From the NCBI GenBank assembly GCA_034440455.1, contig JAWXCB010000018.1, forward strand, positions 1 through 61,307: a DNA stretch of 61,307 bases. Direction: 5' to 3'. The translations under genes were made by a program, and so were the position numbers. Shown piece after piece: positions 1 through 7,591 of this stretch. Numbering within the stretch: position 1 is the stretch's first letter; each line of letters opens with the position of its first letter. The notes under the pieces are model-generated. The model saw only the letters and a program-made list of their open reading frames with translations, was not told the origin of the DNA and made no database searches. This DNA is from JAWXCB01 sp034440455. GTDB taxonomy: Bacteria; Bacteroidota; Bacteroidia; Chitinophagales; CAIOSU01.

Positions 1-159
1 CAACTTTTGGACGAGGAGCCAATTTGGGCAATATTTCCATCAGAGGAGGGAGGCATTCCACCTCTCTCTTTTGAAAAATATTACTCCTTTATCTCACTCG
101 TTAAAGTTGCATTTGAAACTTGGATTTTAGAAGTATCCTGTCAATGCTATCACTATTGA
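1..159 (+). CDS. 3' end of an unidentified protein (partial)
   Basis: Frame 1 is open from the window edge to a TGA at 157-159 and gives 52 residues. The fragment has an ordinary composition (acidic start, then aromatic and hydrophobic residues, with Cys-Gln-Cys near the end), so it could be the C-terminus of a gene that starts outside the window. I recognise no family. Its last 33 bases overlap the 3' end of a convergent small ORF on the minus strand. A 52-codon open frame can occur by chance, so confidence is low. Confidence 0.35.
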   Translation, partial: QLLDEEPIWAIFPSEEGGIPPLSFEKYYSFISLVKVAFETWILEVSCQCYHY

Positions 160-354
160 AAACTTACCCAACATCTCTGCTCCTCCCGCATAATTAATTC
201 CAAGCAGAACAAGAGCGGCTACAAGTATAAATGCTGCATCAAACAAAAATGTTTTATCATAGTTTTTCAATTTCTCTTTGAAGATACCTCTATTTTTTTC
301 TTTGTTGTTTCCGGTTATCGCAGGTCTTCCGACACTGGCGCGAGATAAAGCCAA
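127..354 (-). CDS. Possible small membrane protein
   Basis: A 75-residue frame with a TTG start. Residues 1-30 are basic and polar, and about 33-75 form two closely spaced hydrophobic segments (around FDAAFILVAALVLLGI and KFSIVIALTGYF). The protein ends directly at the second segment, so it may be truncated. It has no recognised family and no partner next to it. It converges with the partial gene at the window edge. It could be a remnant or a spurious frame; the hydrophobic pattern is the only support. Confidence 0.28.
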   Translation of the reverse strand: MALSRASVGRPAITGNNKEKNRGIFKEKLKNYDKTFLFDAAFILVAALVLLGINYAGGAEMLGKFSIVIALTGYF

Positions 355-430
355 AAGCGCGTTTCGGTTTTTCCAGAGGGCGCTTATTGCTTTTCATAAA
401 TGAATTAGCTTTACTTAAAACACTTTGGTT

Positions 431-649
431 ATGGATTTGAAACTAAAAAAGCGGGCGATAAAAGCGCGGATTGACAAAACAGATGATGAAAAAGCATTGT
501 GGGCGATTGCCCGCATTTTAAACTTAGACCAAAACGAACCGGAGTGGCACAAGCAGGAAGTGAAAGAGCGGTTTGCCGATTATGAGCGCAACCCGCAAAA
601 TGTGATAAGCTGGAAGGAAATCAAAAAAAAGTGGAAGGATGAAGTATGA
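431..649 (+). CDS. Antitoxin of a ParE/RelE-type toxin-antitoxin module
   Basis: A 72-residue, highly charged helical protein. The ATG at 431 is preferred over the in-frame TTG at 425. The layout resembles the short addiction-module antitoxins paired with ParE toxins: a helical start rich in Lys and Arg, then a tail containing EPEWHKQEVKER and ISWKEIKKKW, a typical toxin-wrapping end. The stop codon overlaps the start of the downstream toxin gene by 11 bases, the usual arrangement for such modules. By family knowledge the antitoxin would neutralise the toxin and autoregulate the operon. Identity rests on size, composition and position. Confidence 0.75.
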   Translation: MDLKLKKRAIKARIDKTDDEKALWAIARILNLDQNEPEWHKQEVKERFADYERNPQNVISWKEIKKKWKDEV

Positions 650-947
650 AATCGTTTTCACGCAGCAGGCGCATAGCGATTTAGAGTTAGCTTTTGCGTG
701 GTATGAAAACGAGCGGGCGGGTTTAGGATGGGAGTTTAGAAATGAAATTGCGCTGTCTGTTGAAAAAATCAGCGATGAGCGGGTAAGCTATCAGATTTAT
801 ATCGGGGCTGTTCGAAAAATTTCAATGGCGCGTTTTCTGTATCATCTTTATTACAAAAAATATCCGCGCAAGAAGCTCATCGTGATTGCCGCTGTTTTGC
901 ATGAAAGAAAGAACTCCGCAGAAATCAGAAAAAGAATGAAGAAATGA
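639..947 (+). CDS. ParE/RelE-family toxin
   Basis: A 102-residue basic protein of the plasmid-stabilisation (ParE/RelE) fold. It starts with KYEIVFTQQAHSDLELAFAWYE, the usual first strand and helix of the family (helix with WYE), and has a later strand of the type ARFLYHLYYK and an end of the type VIAAVLHERKNS. The length is normal, so it looks intact. It overlaps the antitoxin gene by 11 bases and the next small gene by 4 bases (ATGA), so the three are probably co-translated. The target, gyrase for ParE or ribosome-bound mRNA for RelE, cannot be told from sequence alone. Confidence 0.8.
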   Translation: MKYEIVFTQQAHSDLELAFAWYENERAGLGWEFRNEIALSVEKISDERVSYQIYIGAVRKISMARFLYHLYYKKYPRKKLIVIAAVLHERKNSAEIRKRMKK

Positions 948-1153
948 CAAACAAAGAACAAGTAAAACGCAACCTCGGATTGACCTTTGATTTTGTGCAT
1001 CAACTGATAGAGCAGCCTGAACACCTTGCTAAACTTCCCGAAAAGTTTACGCTCCAGTTTGAAGAAAAAGATTTTTCAAAAAGTGACGAAGAAAGACGCG
1101 GCAAGAAAATGAAAAGTGTGCGCGTGAAAAGCAAGTTCGACATCGCTGATTAG
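944..1153 (+). CDS. Small hydrophilic protein co-encoded with the toxin
   Basis: 69 residues, ATG start overlapping the toxin stop in an ATGA motif, so it is very likely translated with the toxin. The protein is Lys/Glu-rich, with no membrane segment and no family that I recognise. The first half reads as an amphipathic helix (QVKRNLGLTFDFVHQLIEQP) and the C-terminus is strongly basic. It could be an accessory part of the toxin-antitoxin operon or an unrelated passenger. Confidence 0.55.
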   Translation: MTNKEQVKRNLGLTFDFVHQLIEQPEHLAKLPEKFTLQFEEKDFSKSDEERRGKKMKSVRVKSKFDIAD

Positions 1154-1230
1154 CGCCAACTGGCGCAAGCGTACCTTGTGCCTTTTATCTAAATAAAAAA
1201 GTTGGGGCTTGCTGCGCTGGCAATAACGAG

Positions 1231-1662
1231 TTACTTAAAGGGCTTCAACTCCTGCATGGGGTTCCAAAACAACTCTTCAAAATCTTTCACCTTGTTGTGT
1301 AGCACTTTGATGCCTTCGTTTTCGAGCAACTCCTGCATTTGCCCTGGATAGGCGAAGTGGTGCTGCCCAGTGAGCAGCCCGATGCGGTTCACCACGCGGT
1401 GCGCGGGTACAGGCGGCAGAACGCTGCCTGCGTTGTTCATCGCCCACCCTACCATGCGCGATGATTTTCCGGCTCCCAAATATTTTGCAATAGCTCCATA
1501 AGAAGTAACTCTGCCGCGCGGAATTTTTCGCGCCACAACATACACTCGCATGAAAAAATTATTACCAGTTTTCTTTGCGGGCTTCTTCTTTTTAGCCTCA
1601 CCCCCGCCCCCTCTCCGGTGGAGAGGGGAGTCCGGAGTTTTAACACGTTTCAAGGCAGACAT
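1231..1662 (-). CDS. Alkyltransferase-like (ATL) protein, MGMT DNA-binding family
   Basis: 143 residues, ATG start at 1662. From about residue 33 it matches the DNA-binding domain of O6-alkylguanine-DNA alkyltransferases: the helix-turn-helix entry IPRGRVTSYGAIA, then WAMNNA, then PVPAHRVVN (84-92). In active enzymes the last motif is PCHRV with the acceptor Cys. Here Ala87 occupies that position, so it should bind alkylated bases without removing the alkyl group, as ATL proteins do to recruit excision repair. Residues about 9-22 come from an inserted interspersed repeat (1596-1638). It lies just downstream of trmB on the same strand and may be co-transcribed with it. Confidence 0.88.
   Translation of the reverse strand: MSALKRVKTPDSPLHRRGGGGEAKKKKPAKKTGNNFFMRVYVVARKIPRGRVTSYGAIAKYLGAGKSSRMVGWAMNNAGSVLPPVPAHRVVNRIGLLTGQHHFAYPGQMQELLENEGIKVLHNKVKDFEELFWNPMQELKPFK
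1596..1638. repeat. GC-rich palindromic repeat, family B, inside the ATL gene
   Basis: A short inverted repeat with arms of the form CCTCACCCC...CCCTCTCC and GGAGAGGGG-AGTCCGG. Related copies lie at 8581-8619, 24452-24492 and more weakly at 41350-41381. This copy is read in frame and encodes the PDSPLHRRGGGGE stretch at the N-terminus of the ATL protein. Confidence 0.7.
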
Positions 1663-1667
1663 TTTTT

Positions 1668-2363
1668 TTATTCTTGCGGGTGGATGCGGAATTTCAAATA
1701 GCGAATGGTGCGCCTATCTTCCAAGTGCATTTTTTCATAGTATGTTTTGATGCACAGCGGCAGGGGCGGCTCGCCATTTTTGTACACATCTTCAATCGCC
1801 TCCACGATGGCGCATGGCGCGGTGGCAGCAACTTCGCGTGAAAATTCAAACAAAGTAGGGTCATCGGTTTTCAAATGCACGAAGCCATCTCTTTTGCAGA
1901 ACTGCCGGTATTTCTCCAAGAAAAAAGGAGAGGTGAGGCGCTTGCTTGTCTTTGAGCGTTTCAAATAAGGGTCGGGAAATGTAATCCAGATTTCGCTCAC
2001 TTCGCTCTCCGCAAAAAAATGTGGGAGGTATTCGATGCGCGAGCGCACGAACGCTGCATTGGGCAGCGCGAGGTCAAGCGCTTTGCGCGCACCTGTCCAG
2101 ATGCGGTTGCCTTTCAAATCAACGCCAATGAAATTTTTATCGGGATATGCTTGCGCCATCTCCACAGTATATTCTCCTTTGCCGCAGGCAAGTTCAAGCA
2201 CGAGCGGATTGTTGTTGTGAAAAAAATCAGCGCTCCATTTTCCCTTAAAATCTTTTTGTTCTTTGTTACAATCGAAAAGTGAAGGATGAGCAAAATCAAT
2301 ATTCTGCAACACGTTGGGAAAGGTGTCTATCTCAGCAAATTTTTCGAGTTTGGGTATTGACAT
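1668..2363 (-). CDS. trmB: tRNA (guanine-N7-)-methyltransferase TrmB
   Basis: 231 residues, ATG at 2363. Class I SAM-dependent methyltransferase making m7G46 in the variable loop of tRNA. Visible family motifs are the SAM-binding loop LELACGKGEYTVEMA at about 56-70, GVDLKGNRIW for the acidic loop of motif II, the substrate-site motif EIWITFPDPYLK at about 125-136, and LKTDDPTLFEFS. Length is normal for the family. The downstream ATL gene begins 5 bases after the stop. The region upstream of the start carries a palindromic repeat, so the promoter is not obvious. Confidence 0.95.
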   Translation of the reverse strand: MSIPKLEKFAEIDTFPNVLQNIDFAHPSLFDCNKEQKDFKGKWSADFFHNNNPLVLELACGKGEYTVEMAQAYPDKNFIGVDLKGNRIWTGARKALDLALPNAAFVRSRIEYLPHFFAESEVSEIWITFPDPYLKRSKTSKRLTSPFFLEKYRQFCKRDGFVHLKTDDPTLFEFSREVAATAPCAIVEAIEDVYKNGEPPLPLCIKTYYEKMHLEDRRTIRYLKFRIHPQE

Positions 2364-2400
2364 ATCGGGTGTTGGGGGTGGGGTGATGTGTTTTGTTATT

Positions 2401-2486
2401 CGTCATTACAAGGGAGGACCGACCGAAGCAATCCCCTGATGATAGCCAAAATAGCGGGGGATTGCTTCGCTACGCTCGCAATGACG
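2401..2486. repeat. Palindromic interspersed repeat, family A (86 bp)
   Basis: The two ends are inverted copies: CGTCATTACAAGGGAGG... against ...CGCTCGCAATGACG, with inner arms GAAGCAATCCCC and GGGGGATTGCTTCG. It can fold into one long hairpin. It fills nearly the whole gap between trmB and the 472-residue gene upstream. A shorter relative with the same CGTCATT ends lies at 9574-9644. Such CGTCATTGCGAGG-type elements are widely scattered in Bacteroidota genomes (from memory). Confidence 0.8.
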
Positions 2487-2490
2487 CGCG

Positions 2491-3909
2491 TCACATCAAC
2501 TCCTCCACTTTCTTTTTTAGCCATTGCAAATACGCTACTTGTTTTGTCTTTTCAATTTTTTCTTTCAGTTTTTGCACCGCTTCCTTTTCGCCTTTGCGGA
2601 TGCGCATGGCTTCCTTCACAAAGTGAATCAGGTTCATGTAAATCGCTTTCTGGCTGTCGCTAATGAGTTTATTCCTGCGCAGATACACTTGAAACGCTTC
2701 AAGCAACGACCACAACGGCTCCATTTCTTTCAGCTCATAATAAATGCGCAGCAACATTGCTTTTGAATCAAGGTTATAAACAATGTCGGTAAACTCTACG
2801 TTATGCAGCAACTCAAGCGCTTTATTGAAATTTCCTTTGTTGAAATGAAAGCTGGCGAAGTTGAACGCAAACGCATTTTCGCGCAGTTCAGGCGAAACGT
2901 GTTCTTTGTATTCATGGATGAATTTCTCCACCCAACTATATTCCTCCACGCGCATCGCAACGCCCGCGATGTTTTTGTAAGTCCACGGTGAAATATATTT
3001 TCCATCAAACACGATTTTGCGGGCGAGCGTGGTTTTATACAAGCCAAATAATTCGAGCAGATAATCCTGATTTCCCGCGTTAATGCGCTTGATGCAATAG
3101 TTCTGCGCATAAGCATACATATCGCGCGCTTCGAGCAGCGGAAATTTATCGCTATGCTTGTCAAGCAGCGTTTTGAGTTTTTTGAAATGCGCTTCGCTCT
3201 CTGTTTCCTTGAGCGCCATCAGGATTTCATAATAAATCGCAATGGCGGGCGCATGTTCAAAATCTTTTTTCTTCACATACACTAAAATTTCATCAAGCAG
3301 GCGCAGCTCATAATTTGCCGCGACAATATTTTTACGATTGAACAACTCGCAACTATACTTCAGCTTTTGCGCAAGGTAATAGAGGTCGAGATTGTCAATT
3401 GCTTTCTGCAAACTCTCATCATACACATGCTTGCGTTGCTTGTCGAAAAAAACATTGCTGATAGATTCCAGCAAAAACTCATTGAAGAAATAATCCGCTT
3501 CGCGCCAGGGATGCTCCTTTTGCAAAAGCTGCGCATCCTTCATTGTCTTGTTAAAATGCTTTTCAAGATTCAAGTCAATGTAGCTGCTCAATAAATAATA
3601 TTCCTGCTGAATAGACTGTTCGCTGAATTTGTTGTAGGCAAGAAATTTATCAATCAGCTTTTGGATGTCGCTCATCAGGTAGCCGAGCATCTTCTCGTCA
3701 TACTTCTGTTTTGGAAAAGCCATTTTCCAGATGTTCTCTTTCTCTAAATTCTTGTGCGTGAATACAGGCTCATATTTTCGGACGGCAACAAAAAATTTGC
3801 AGGCATCCTCATTCTTATTAAAGAAAGCCGAAGCAATGAAATCCTCCAGCTTGCGCAGTTGCTTGGGTGTGAAAGTGCGGAGAACTTCTATGAGTTTGCT
3901 TCCTTGCAT
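2491..3909 (-). CDS. Helical repeat protein of unknown function
   Basis: 472 residues, ATG at 3909. No signal peptide and no membrane segment; the protein looks cytoplasmic and almost all helical. The N-terminus (TFTPKQLRKLEDFIASAFFNKNED) reads as a small helical domain. Later stretches, for example FNFASFHFNKGNFNKALELLHNV at about 350-372, resemble degenerate TPR helix pairs. The C-terminus is Lys/Glu-rich and coiled-coil-like. I do not recognise the family or a catalytic motif. The stop lies 5 bases from the family A repeat. Confidence 0.85.
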   Translation of the reverse strand: MQGSKLIEVLRTFTPKQLRKLEDFIASAFFNKNEDACKFFVAVRKYEPVFTHKNLEKENIWKMAFPKQKYDEKMLGYLMSDIQKLIDKFLAYNKFSEQSIQQEYYLLSSYIDLNLEKHFNKTMKDAQLLQKEHPWREADYFFNEFLLESISNVFFDKQRKHVYDESLQKAIDNLDLYYLAQKLKYSCELFNRKNIVAANYELRLLDEILVYVKKKDFEHAPAIAIYYEILMALKETESEAHFKKLKTLLDKHSDKFPLLEARDMYAYAQNYCIKRINAGNQDYLLELFGLYKTTLARKIVFDGKYISPWTYKNIAGVAMRVEEYSWVEKFIHEYKEHVSPELRENAFAFNFASFHFNKGNFNKALELLHNVEFTDIVYNLDSKAMLLRIYYELKEMEPLWSLLEAFQVYLRRNKLISDSQKAIYMNLIHFVKEAMRIRKGEKEAVQKLKEKIEKTKQVAYLQWLKKKVEELM

Positions 3910-4138
3910 CGTTTAAGGGGGCAGCTAAACTAACAAGTTTATTTCGGAAAAATCCGGGGGCTGCGGGGATGTGGTATTCTAAAAAATCATTTCAACTCCT
4001 TGAAAACCAATGATTAGCGATTGACTTTCATTTCTTTCACTAAAGAAAAATTCGCTTATTTCCTTCGGAAAGTTTAATTTTTTGTAATTGTGGTTTGGTT
4101 GTAAGCAGAAGTATATTTACGTTATCAAAGACCGCTAA

Positions 4139-5479
4139 ATGAAATCGGTGAACCGAAATGTTATTTTTTCAACTCTGCTTGCTGCTCTTTTGCTTTACAC
4201 TTATGAAAGCAAAAGCCAGAGTTGCCATGCGCGGTTTGGGTTTACGGTAGTTACAAATTCACTGCACGTTTCTTTTCACGACAGTTCCACCGGCAACCCT
4301 GTTTTTTATTTATGGCGCTTCGGTGACGGGCAAGTTTCCACGCAGCGCAATCCGCAACACGCCTACCCTTCGGCAGGCGAATATTTTGTGAAATTGAAAA
4401 TCACAAGTCCGAATACGTTTTGCGCTGACTCTATCGTGAAAAGAATTTGCCTCGGCTGTGTGTTTCCCGGTGATGCAAACAGCGATGGAATCGTAAACAA
4501 CACTGACGTTTTATATGTCGGTATTTCATACGGAGCGATTGGTCCGCTGCGGGCTGACACTTCAACGGCTGCAAATTTTTCAGCTTCTTTTCCTTGGCTG
4601 CAATCTAACGGTCTTGCAAATCTCCCAAGCGGCATCAATATTCAACACTCCGATTGTGATGGCAATGGAATTATTGACCGACAAGACATTTCCGTTATCA
4701 GCAGAAATTACAACAGACGTTCCAATAAGAGCGGTATTTCCGAATGTATGGACGTGAATGACATTCCGCTGTATTTCACTGTGCCCGACAGCATTCCGGT
4801 GGGCAGCACGGTGAGCGTAGAAGTGAATTTGGGCAACAATCAAGTTCCAGCGCAGGATGTTTACGGTATTGCTTTTTCTGTGAATTATGACAGTGAATTG
4901 ATTCAGCCGGGAACGCTTTCATTCAGCTATAACAACTCGCAGTTTGGCAACACGAATGATTTGGTTTTTTTAGACAAAGACATTTCAGATGAAAGCAAAG
5001 TGGAAACGGCAGTAAGCCGCATCGACCAAAACGAACAAACCATCGCGGGAAAAATCGGAACGCTGAATTTTGTGATGGAAGAAAATCTTGCGCAGAAAAC
5101 ATATCTCACCGCCATCTTGAATTTATCATTTGCCGACATCACACTGATTCGCAGTGATGAAAGCACGCTGAATGTGTGCGCGTTCATTGATTCATCCGTT
5201 GTGTATGAAAAGCTGCTTTCATCGGACGATGGCGCGCAACATGAAAAACAAATTTTCATTTACCCAAATCCCGCAAACGATTTTTTACGAATTGATTTCC
5301 CCGCATCTGAAGTTTATGAAATAGCCGTGATGAATGTTCTTGGAAAAGAACTTCACACGGAAGATTACAGCGGAAATAATTTTATGCTGAATACATCACT
5401 CTTGCCGAATGGAGTATATTTTCTCGCCATTCGCAGCAACGCATTGTTGCGCACGTTCAAGTTTGAAATTTCACGGTAA
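4139..5479 (+). CDS. Secreted PKD / dockerin-like / cohesin-like protein with T9SS sorting domain
   Basis: 446 residues. Order: signal peptide (1-26); PKD domain about 28-105 with WRFGDG and HAYPSAGEY; two dockerin-type calcium repeats at about 115-200 (GDANSDGIVNNTDVL and DCDGNGIIDRQDIS); a beta-sandwich resembling a cohesin domain at about 215-345 (PVGSTVSVEVNLGN, YGIAFSVNYDSELI, GKIGTLNF); and a type A T9SS sorting domain from IYPNPANDFL to the end. It should be exported through Sec and then T9SS to the surface. No catalytic domain is visible. It sits alone between minus-strand genes. Confidence 0.85.
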   Translation: MKSVNRNVIFSTLLAALLLYTYESKSQSCHARFGFTVVTNSLHVSFHDSSTGNPVFYLWRFGDGQVSTQRNPQHAYPSAGEYFVKLKITSPNTFCADSIVKRICLGCVFPGDANSDGIVNNTDVLYVGISYGAIGPLRADTSTAANFSASFPWLQSNGLANLPSGINIQHSDCDGNGIIDRQDISVISRNYNRRSNKSGISECMDVNDIPLYFTVPDSIPVGSTVSVEVNLGNNQVPAQDVYGIAFSVNYDSELIQPGTLSFSYNNSQFGNTNDLVFLDKDISDESKVETAVSRIDQNEQTIAGKIGTLNFVMEENLAQKTYLTAILNLSFADITLIRSDESTLNVCAFIDSSVVYEKLLSSDDGAQHEKQIFIYPNPANDFLRIDFPASEVYEIAVMNVLGKELHTEDYSGNNFMLNTSLLPNGVYFLAIRSNALLRTFKFEISR

Positions 5480-5555
5480 GCCGCGCTGAGGAAGGCGTTC
5501 GTGCAATAATCTTTTTCAAGTCGCGTTAATCCCACACTCTTAGGGGCAGAGTAGG

Positions 5556-5598
5556 CATTAAAAGGGTCCTCTGATAATACCGGAGGATTCTTTTAATG
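5556..5598. repeat. Imperfect hairpin between convergent genes
   Basis: Inverted arms CATTAAAAGGGTCCTC and GAGGATTCTTTTAATG with an 11-base centre; the two mismatches would be G-U pairs in RNA read from one strand. It lies between the convergent ends of the T9SS protein and the 220-residue gene. It may act as a bidirectional terminator, but no clear U-tract follows. Confidence 0.45.
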
Positions 5599-5654
5599 TT
5601 ACTTAGTTGTTGGCAGCCAAACTACCGCATTTATTTTTTTCTCTGTGCGCTGTA

Positions 5655-6317
5655 CTACATCCAACTCACTTTCCAATAAAGCAGCGGTTGAATTTTTGAT
5701 TGCGTGATTCCATAATTCAATTGCGGGTCATCAGAGTGCATTACAAGCACGCCACCGCCCACCTCAACTGAAAAACTGCTCCCAGCCCATTTAATTTTCT
5801 CCATCGCCCAACCAAGCGCCCCAAATGATTCAGGAACTGTGCCGAATGAATGTCCGCCTTTCAGAAACAATCCCTGCATTTTCGCATTTGTGCCACGAAA
5901 AAGTTCTTTCTGCGGATAAATAAGGAAGCCGCCAGCCAGCATTGCTCCCGGGTAAATTTCCAACCCTTCATTTTCAAAAGCAAAAAAGGGGCGAAAAAAG
6001 CATCCCGCCTCAATGGCAAATTTCTGAGCGGGATATATCCTTACTGGAATGCCAATTATTCCTCCACCGCCAAGGGCGATGCCAAGCGAAAACAAACCGC
6101 CATATTCCGAAGCGTCATCCAGCCTGAGTTTTGAAATGCTTGCGCTATTATCCCACGCATCATCGGCATTGGCTTCGCCTGTTTCTTTCGACACCTCACG
6201 TATGGAATCAACCTGAGCGCGCTCATACAGCGAAGTTTTCAGCATTACCTCAATCCTTCTGAGCAGACTCTCAAACACATTACATACATTGTTCGGATGA
6301 CTTTTCGTGACATCCAT
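5655..6317 (-). CDS. Hypothetical protein with barrel-like C-terminal half
   Basis: 220 residues, ATG at 6317. The first 65 residues are polar and helical, without a classical signal peptide. From about residue 75 the sequence becomes Gly-rich with alternating hydrophobics (GGLFSLGIALGGGGIIGIPVRIY, GAMLAGGFLIYP, SFSVEVGGGVLVM), like an outer-membrane beta structure. The absence of an export signal at this start is odd for such a protein; the true start may lie elsewhere or the gene may be 5'-truncated. No family recognised. Confidence 0.6.
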   Translation of the reverse strand: MDVTKSHPNNVCNVFESLLRRIEVMLKTSLYERAQVDSIREVSKETGEANADDAWDNSASISKLRLDDASEYGGLFSLGIALGGGGIIGIPVRIYPAQKFAIEAGCFFRPFFAFENEGLEIYPGAMLAGGFLIYPQKELFRGTNAKMQGLFLKGGHSFGTVPESFGALGWAMEKIKWAGSSFSVEVGGGVLVMHSDDPQLNYGITQSKIQPLLYWKVSWM

Positions 6318-6463
6318 GCCGCGTGTTTCAAATGAAAATTTTTCATCCAGGATTTTAATCCGCTTGTCATCCTCGCCTGTAAACTATAAATAGCGCCTCA
6401 ATCCTCCCCACCTCGCCCGTAAGTGATGTTTCTTCCCACAGCCAAAATTTTTCCACTTGCACA

Positions 6464-6760
6464 TTACACGGCAACCGCGCCTTCGGGATTCAGCGCAGCA
6501 TTCAGATAGGAATGCATGAACGCATCAAGGTCGTACTCAAGCACCGCTGGCACCTGTGTATTCAACATACCCCTACTCACCTGCCCGATGCTTTTCCTCA
6601 CCGAGCGCATATCCTCCACATCTGCGATTATGAAGCGATTCTGCGCAGTAAAGTTAGCTCCACTACATGCTGCGCTCTGCCAAAACGGGCGACAAGCAGA
6701 AGCAGAAAAATGAAAGGCGCTCGCATCGCAACTAAAATAAAAAGATTGCAGACACCCCAC
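6464..6760 (-). CDS. Weak ORF in an otherwise empty 460-bp stretch
   Basis: The interval 6318-6777 holds no convincing gene. The best minus-strand frame encodes 98 residues. Its second half (IADVEDMRSVRKSIGQVSRGM, then VPAVLEYDLDAFMHSYLNAAL) looks protein-like, while the first 40 residues are Cys/Ser/Phe-rich and look like non-coding translation. It may be the 3' remnant of an old gene. A plus-strand frame covering 6512-6781 is rich in His, Arg and Cys and looks spurious. Confidence 0.2.
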   Translation of the reverse strand: MGCLQSFYFSCDASAFHFSASACRPFWQSAACSGANFTAQNRFIIADVEDMRSVRKSIGQVSRGMLNTQVPAVLEYDLDAFMHSYLNAALNPEGAVAV

Positions 6761-6777
6761 AAACTTTCAGATCATGA

Positions 6778-7446
6778 CTAATTGTTTGAAGCAGATTCGG
6801 TTTCCTTCGGGGCAGTATAAATGTCCATCCTCAGCAAACTCACTTTCTCGTCCGTGCTCATTGAAATGAATTGACGCAAACCAACTTCCAAACTGATTAA
6901 GCCTCTATCTTTGAGCGCAAAGAAGAATGTAGTTGCGGTAATTGGCTTTCCTTTTTCAAGATAAATTTTCACTTTTTTATCGCCCACCAGTTCGCGTCCG
7001 TCAATGTAGCGGAAAGTTCCCTGCGCATCAATGAAGTATTCTTTTTCAAGCGGGCTTACAAACACATAGTCCGCTCTGCCATTGAGCGCCTCGCGCACCA
7101 TTGCGATTTGTTGTTTACCTTCTGTAAGTTCGATGAACCTATTTTCACGGTCGAGCGTGTTGGTAATCATGCCCGTGATGATTTCCAAATTGGAAAGCCC
7201 GTCTAACTTGATAGCCTGATATTCTTTGTATTCTTTTCCCTGTTGCGGAGCAACCGTGTATTTGTAATTACTTAGATTAAAAAGAGTGAGGTCTTCATCC
7301 TTTTCTATTGTAGCTTTTGCCTCAGCAGGAGCATCGCTGCCGAATGATTGCACGTTAAACTGGTCGAGAAGTAATTTTTTTGAATCCTGGCTATAAGATA
7401 CGCCAAAGAAAAGCAGCGCTGCTGCCACACAAATCATCCGCCTCAT
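6778..7446 (-). CDS. Secreted protein of unknown function
   Basis: 222 residues, ATG at 7446. A Sec signal peptide of about 19 residues (MRRMICVAAALLFFGVSYS then Q) points to the periplasm or outer membrane. The rest is soluble and mixed alpha/beta, with segments such as EIITGMITNTLDRENRFIELTEGKQQIA and YFIDAQGTFRYIDGRELVGDKKVKIY. I see no catalytic signature and do not recognise the family. The 144-bp gap to the anti-sigma gene downstream argues against a tight operon. Confidence 0.8.
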   Translation of the reverse strand: MRRMICVAAALLFFGVSYSQDSKKLLLDQFNVQSFGSDAPAEAKATIEKDEDLTLFNLSNYKYTVAPQQGKEYKEYQAIKLDGLSNLEIITGMITNTLDRENRFIELTEGKQQIAMVREALNGRADYVFVSPLEKEYFIDAQGTFRYIDGRELVGDKKVKIYLEKGKPITATTFFFALKDRGLISLEVGLRQFISMSTDEKVSLLRMDIYTAPKETESASNN

Positions 7447-7591
7447 ATTCCATCCCTTTTATTCCGGGCGCAATAAATCTTGCCCGAATAGTTAAACCAT
7501 CCTACACACGAAACCGGATTTTAATACGTGATTTAACAAAGAATGTTTAGGTATTTATTACAGCAACTGTACAAAAAAAAAGAGCGCCCGA

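Noticed and set aside
6512..6781. 89-residue plus-strand ORF
   Set aside because: Composition rich in His, Arg, Cys and Thr, no family, and opposite to a slightly better but also weak minus-strand frame.
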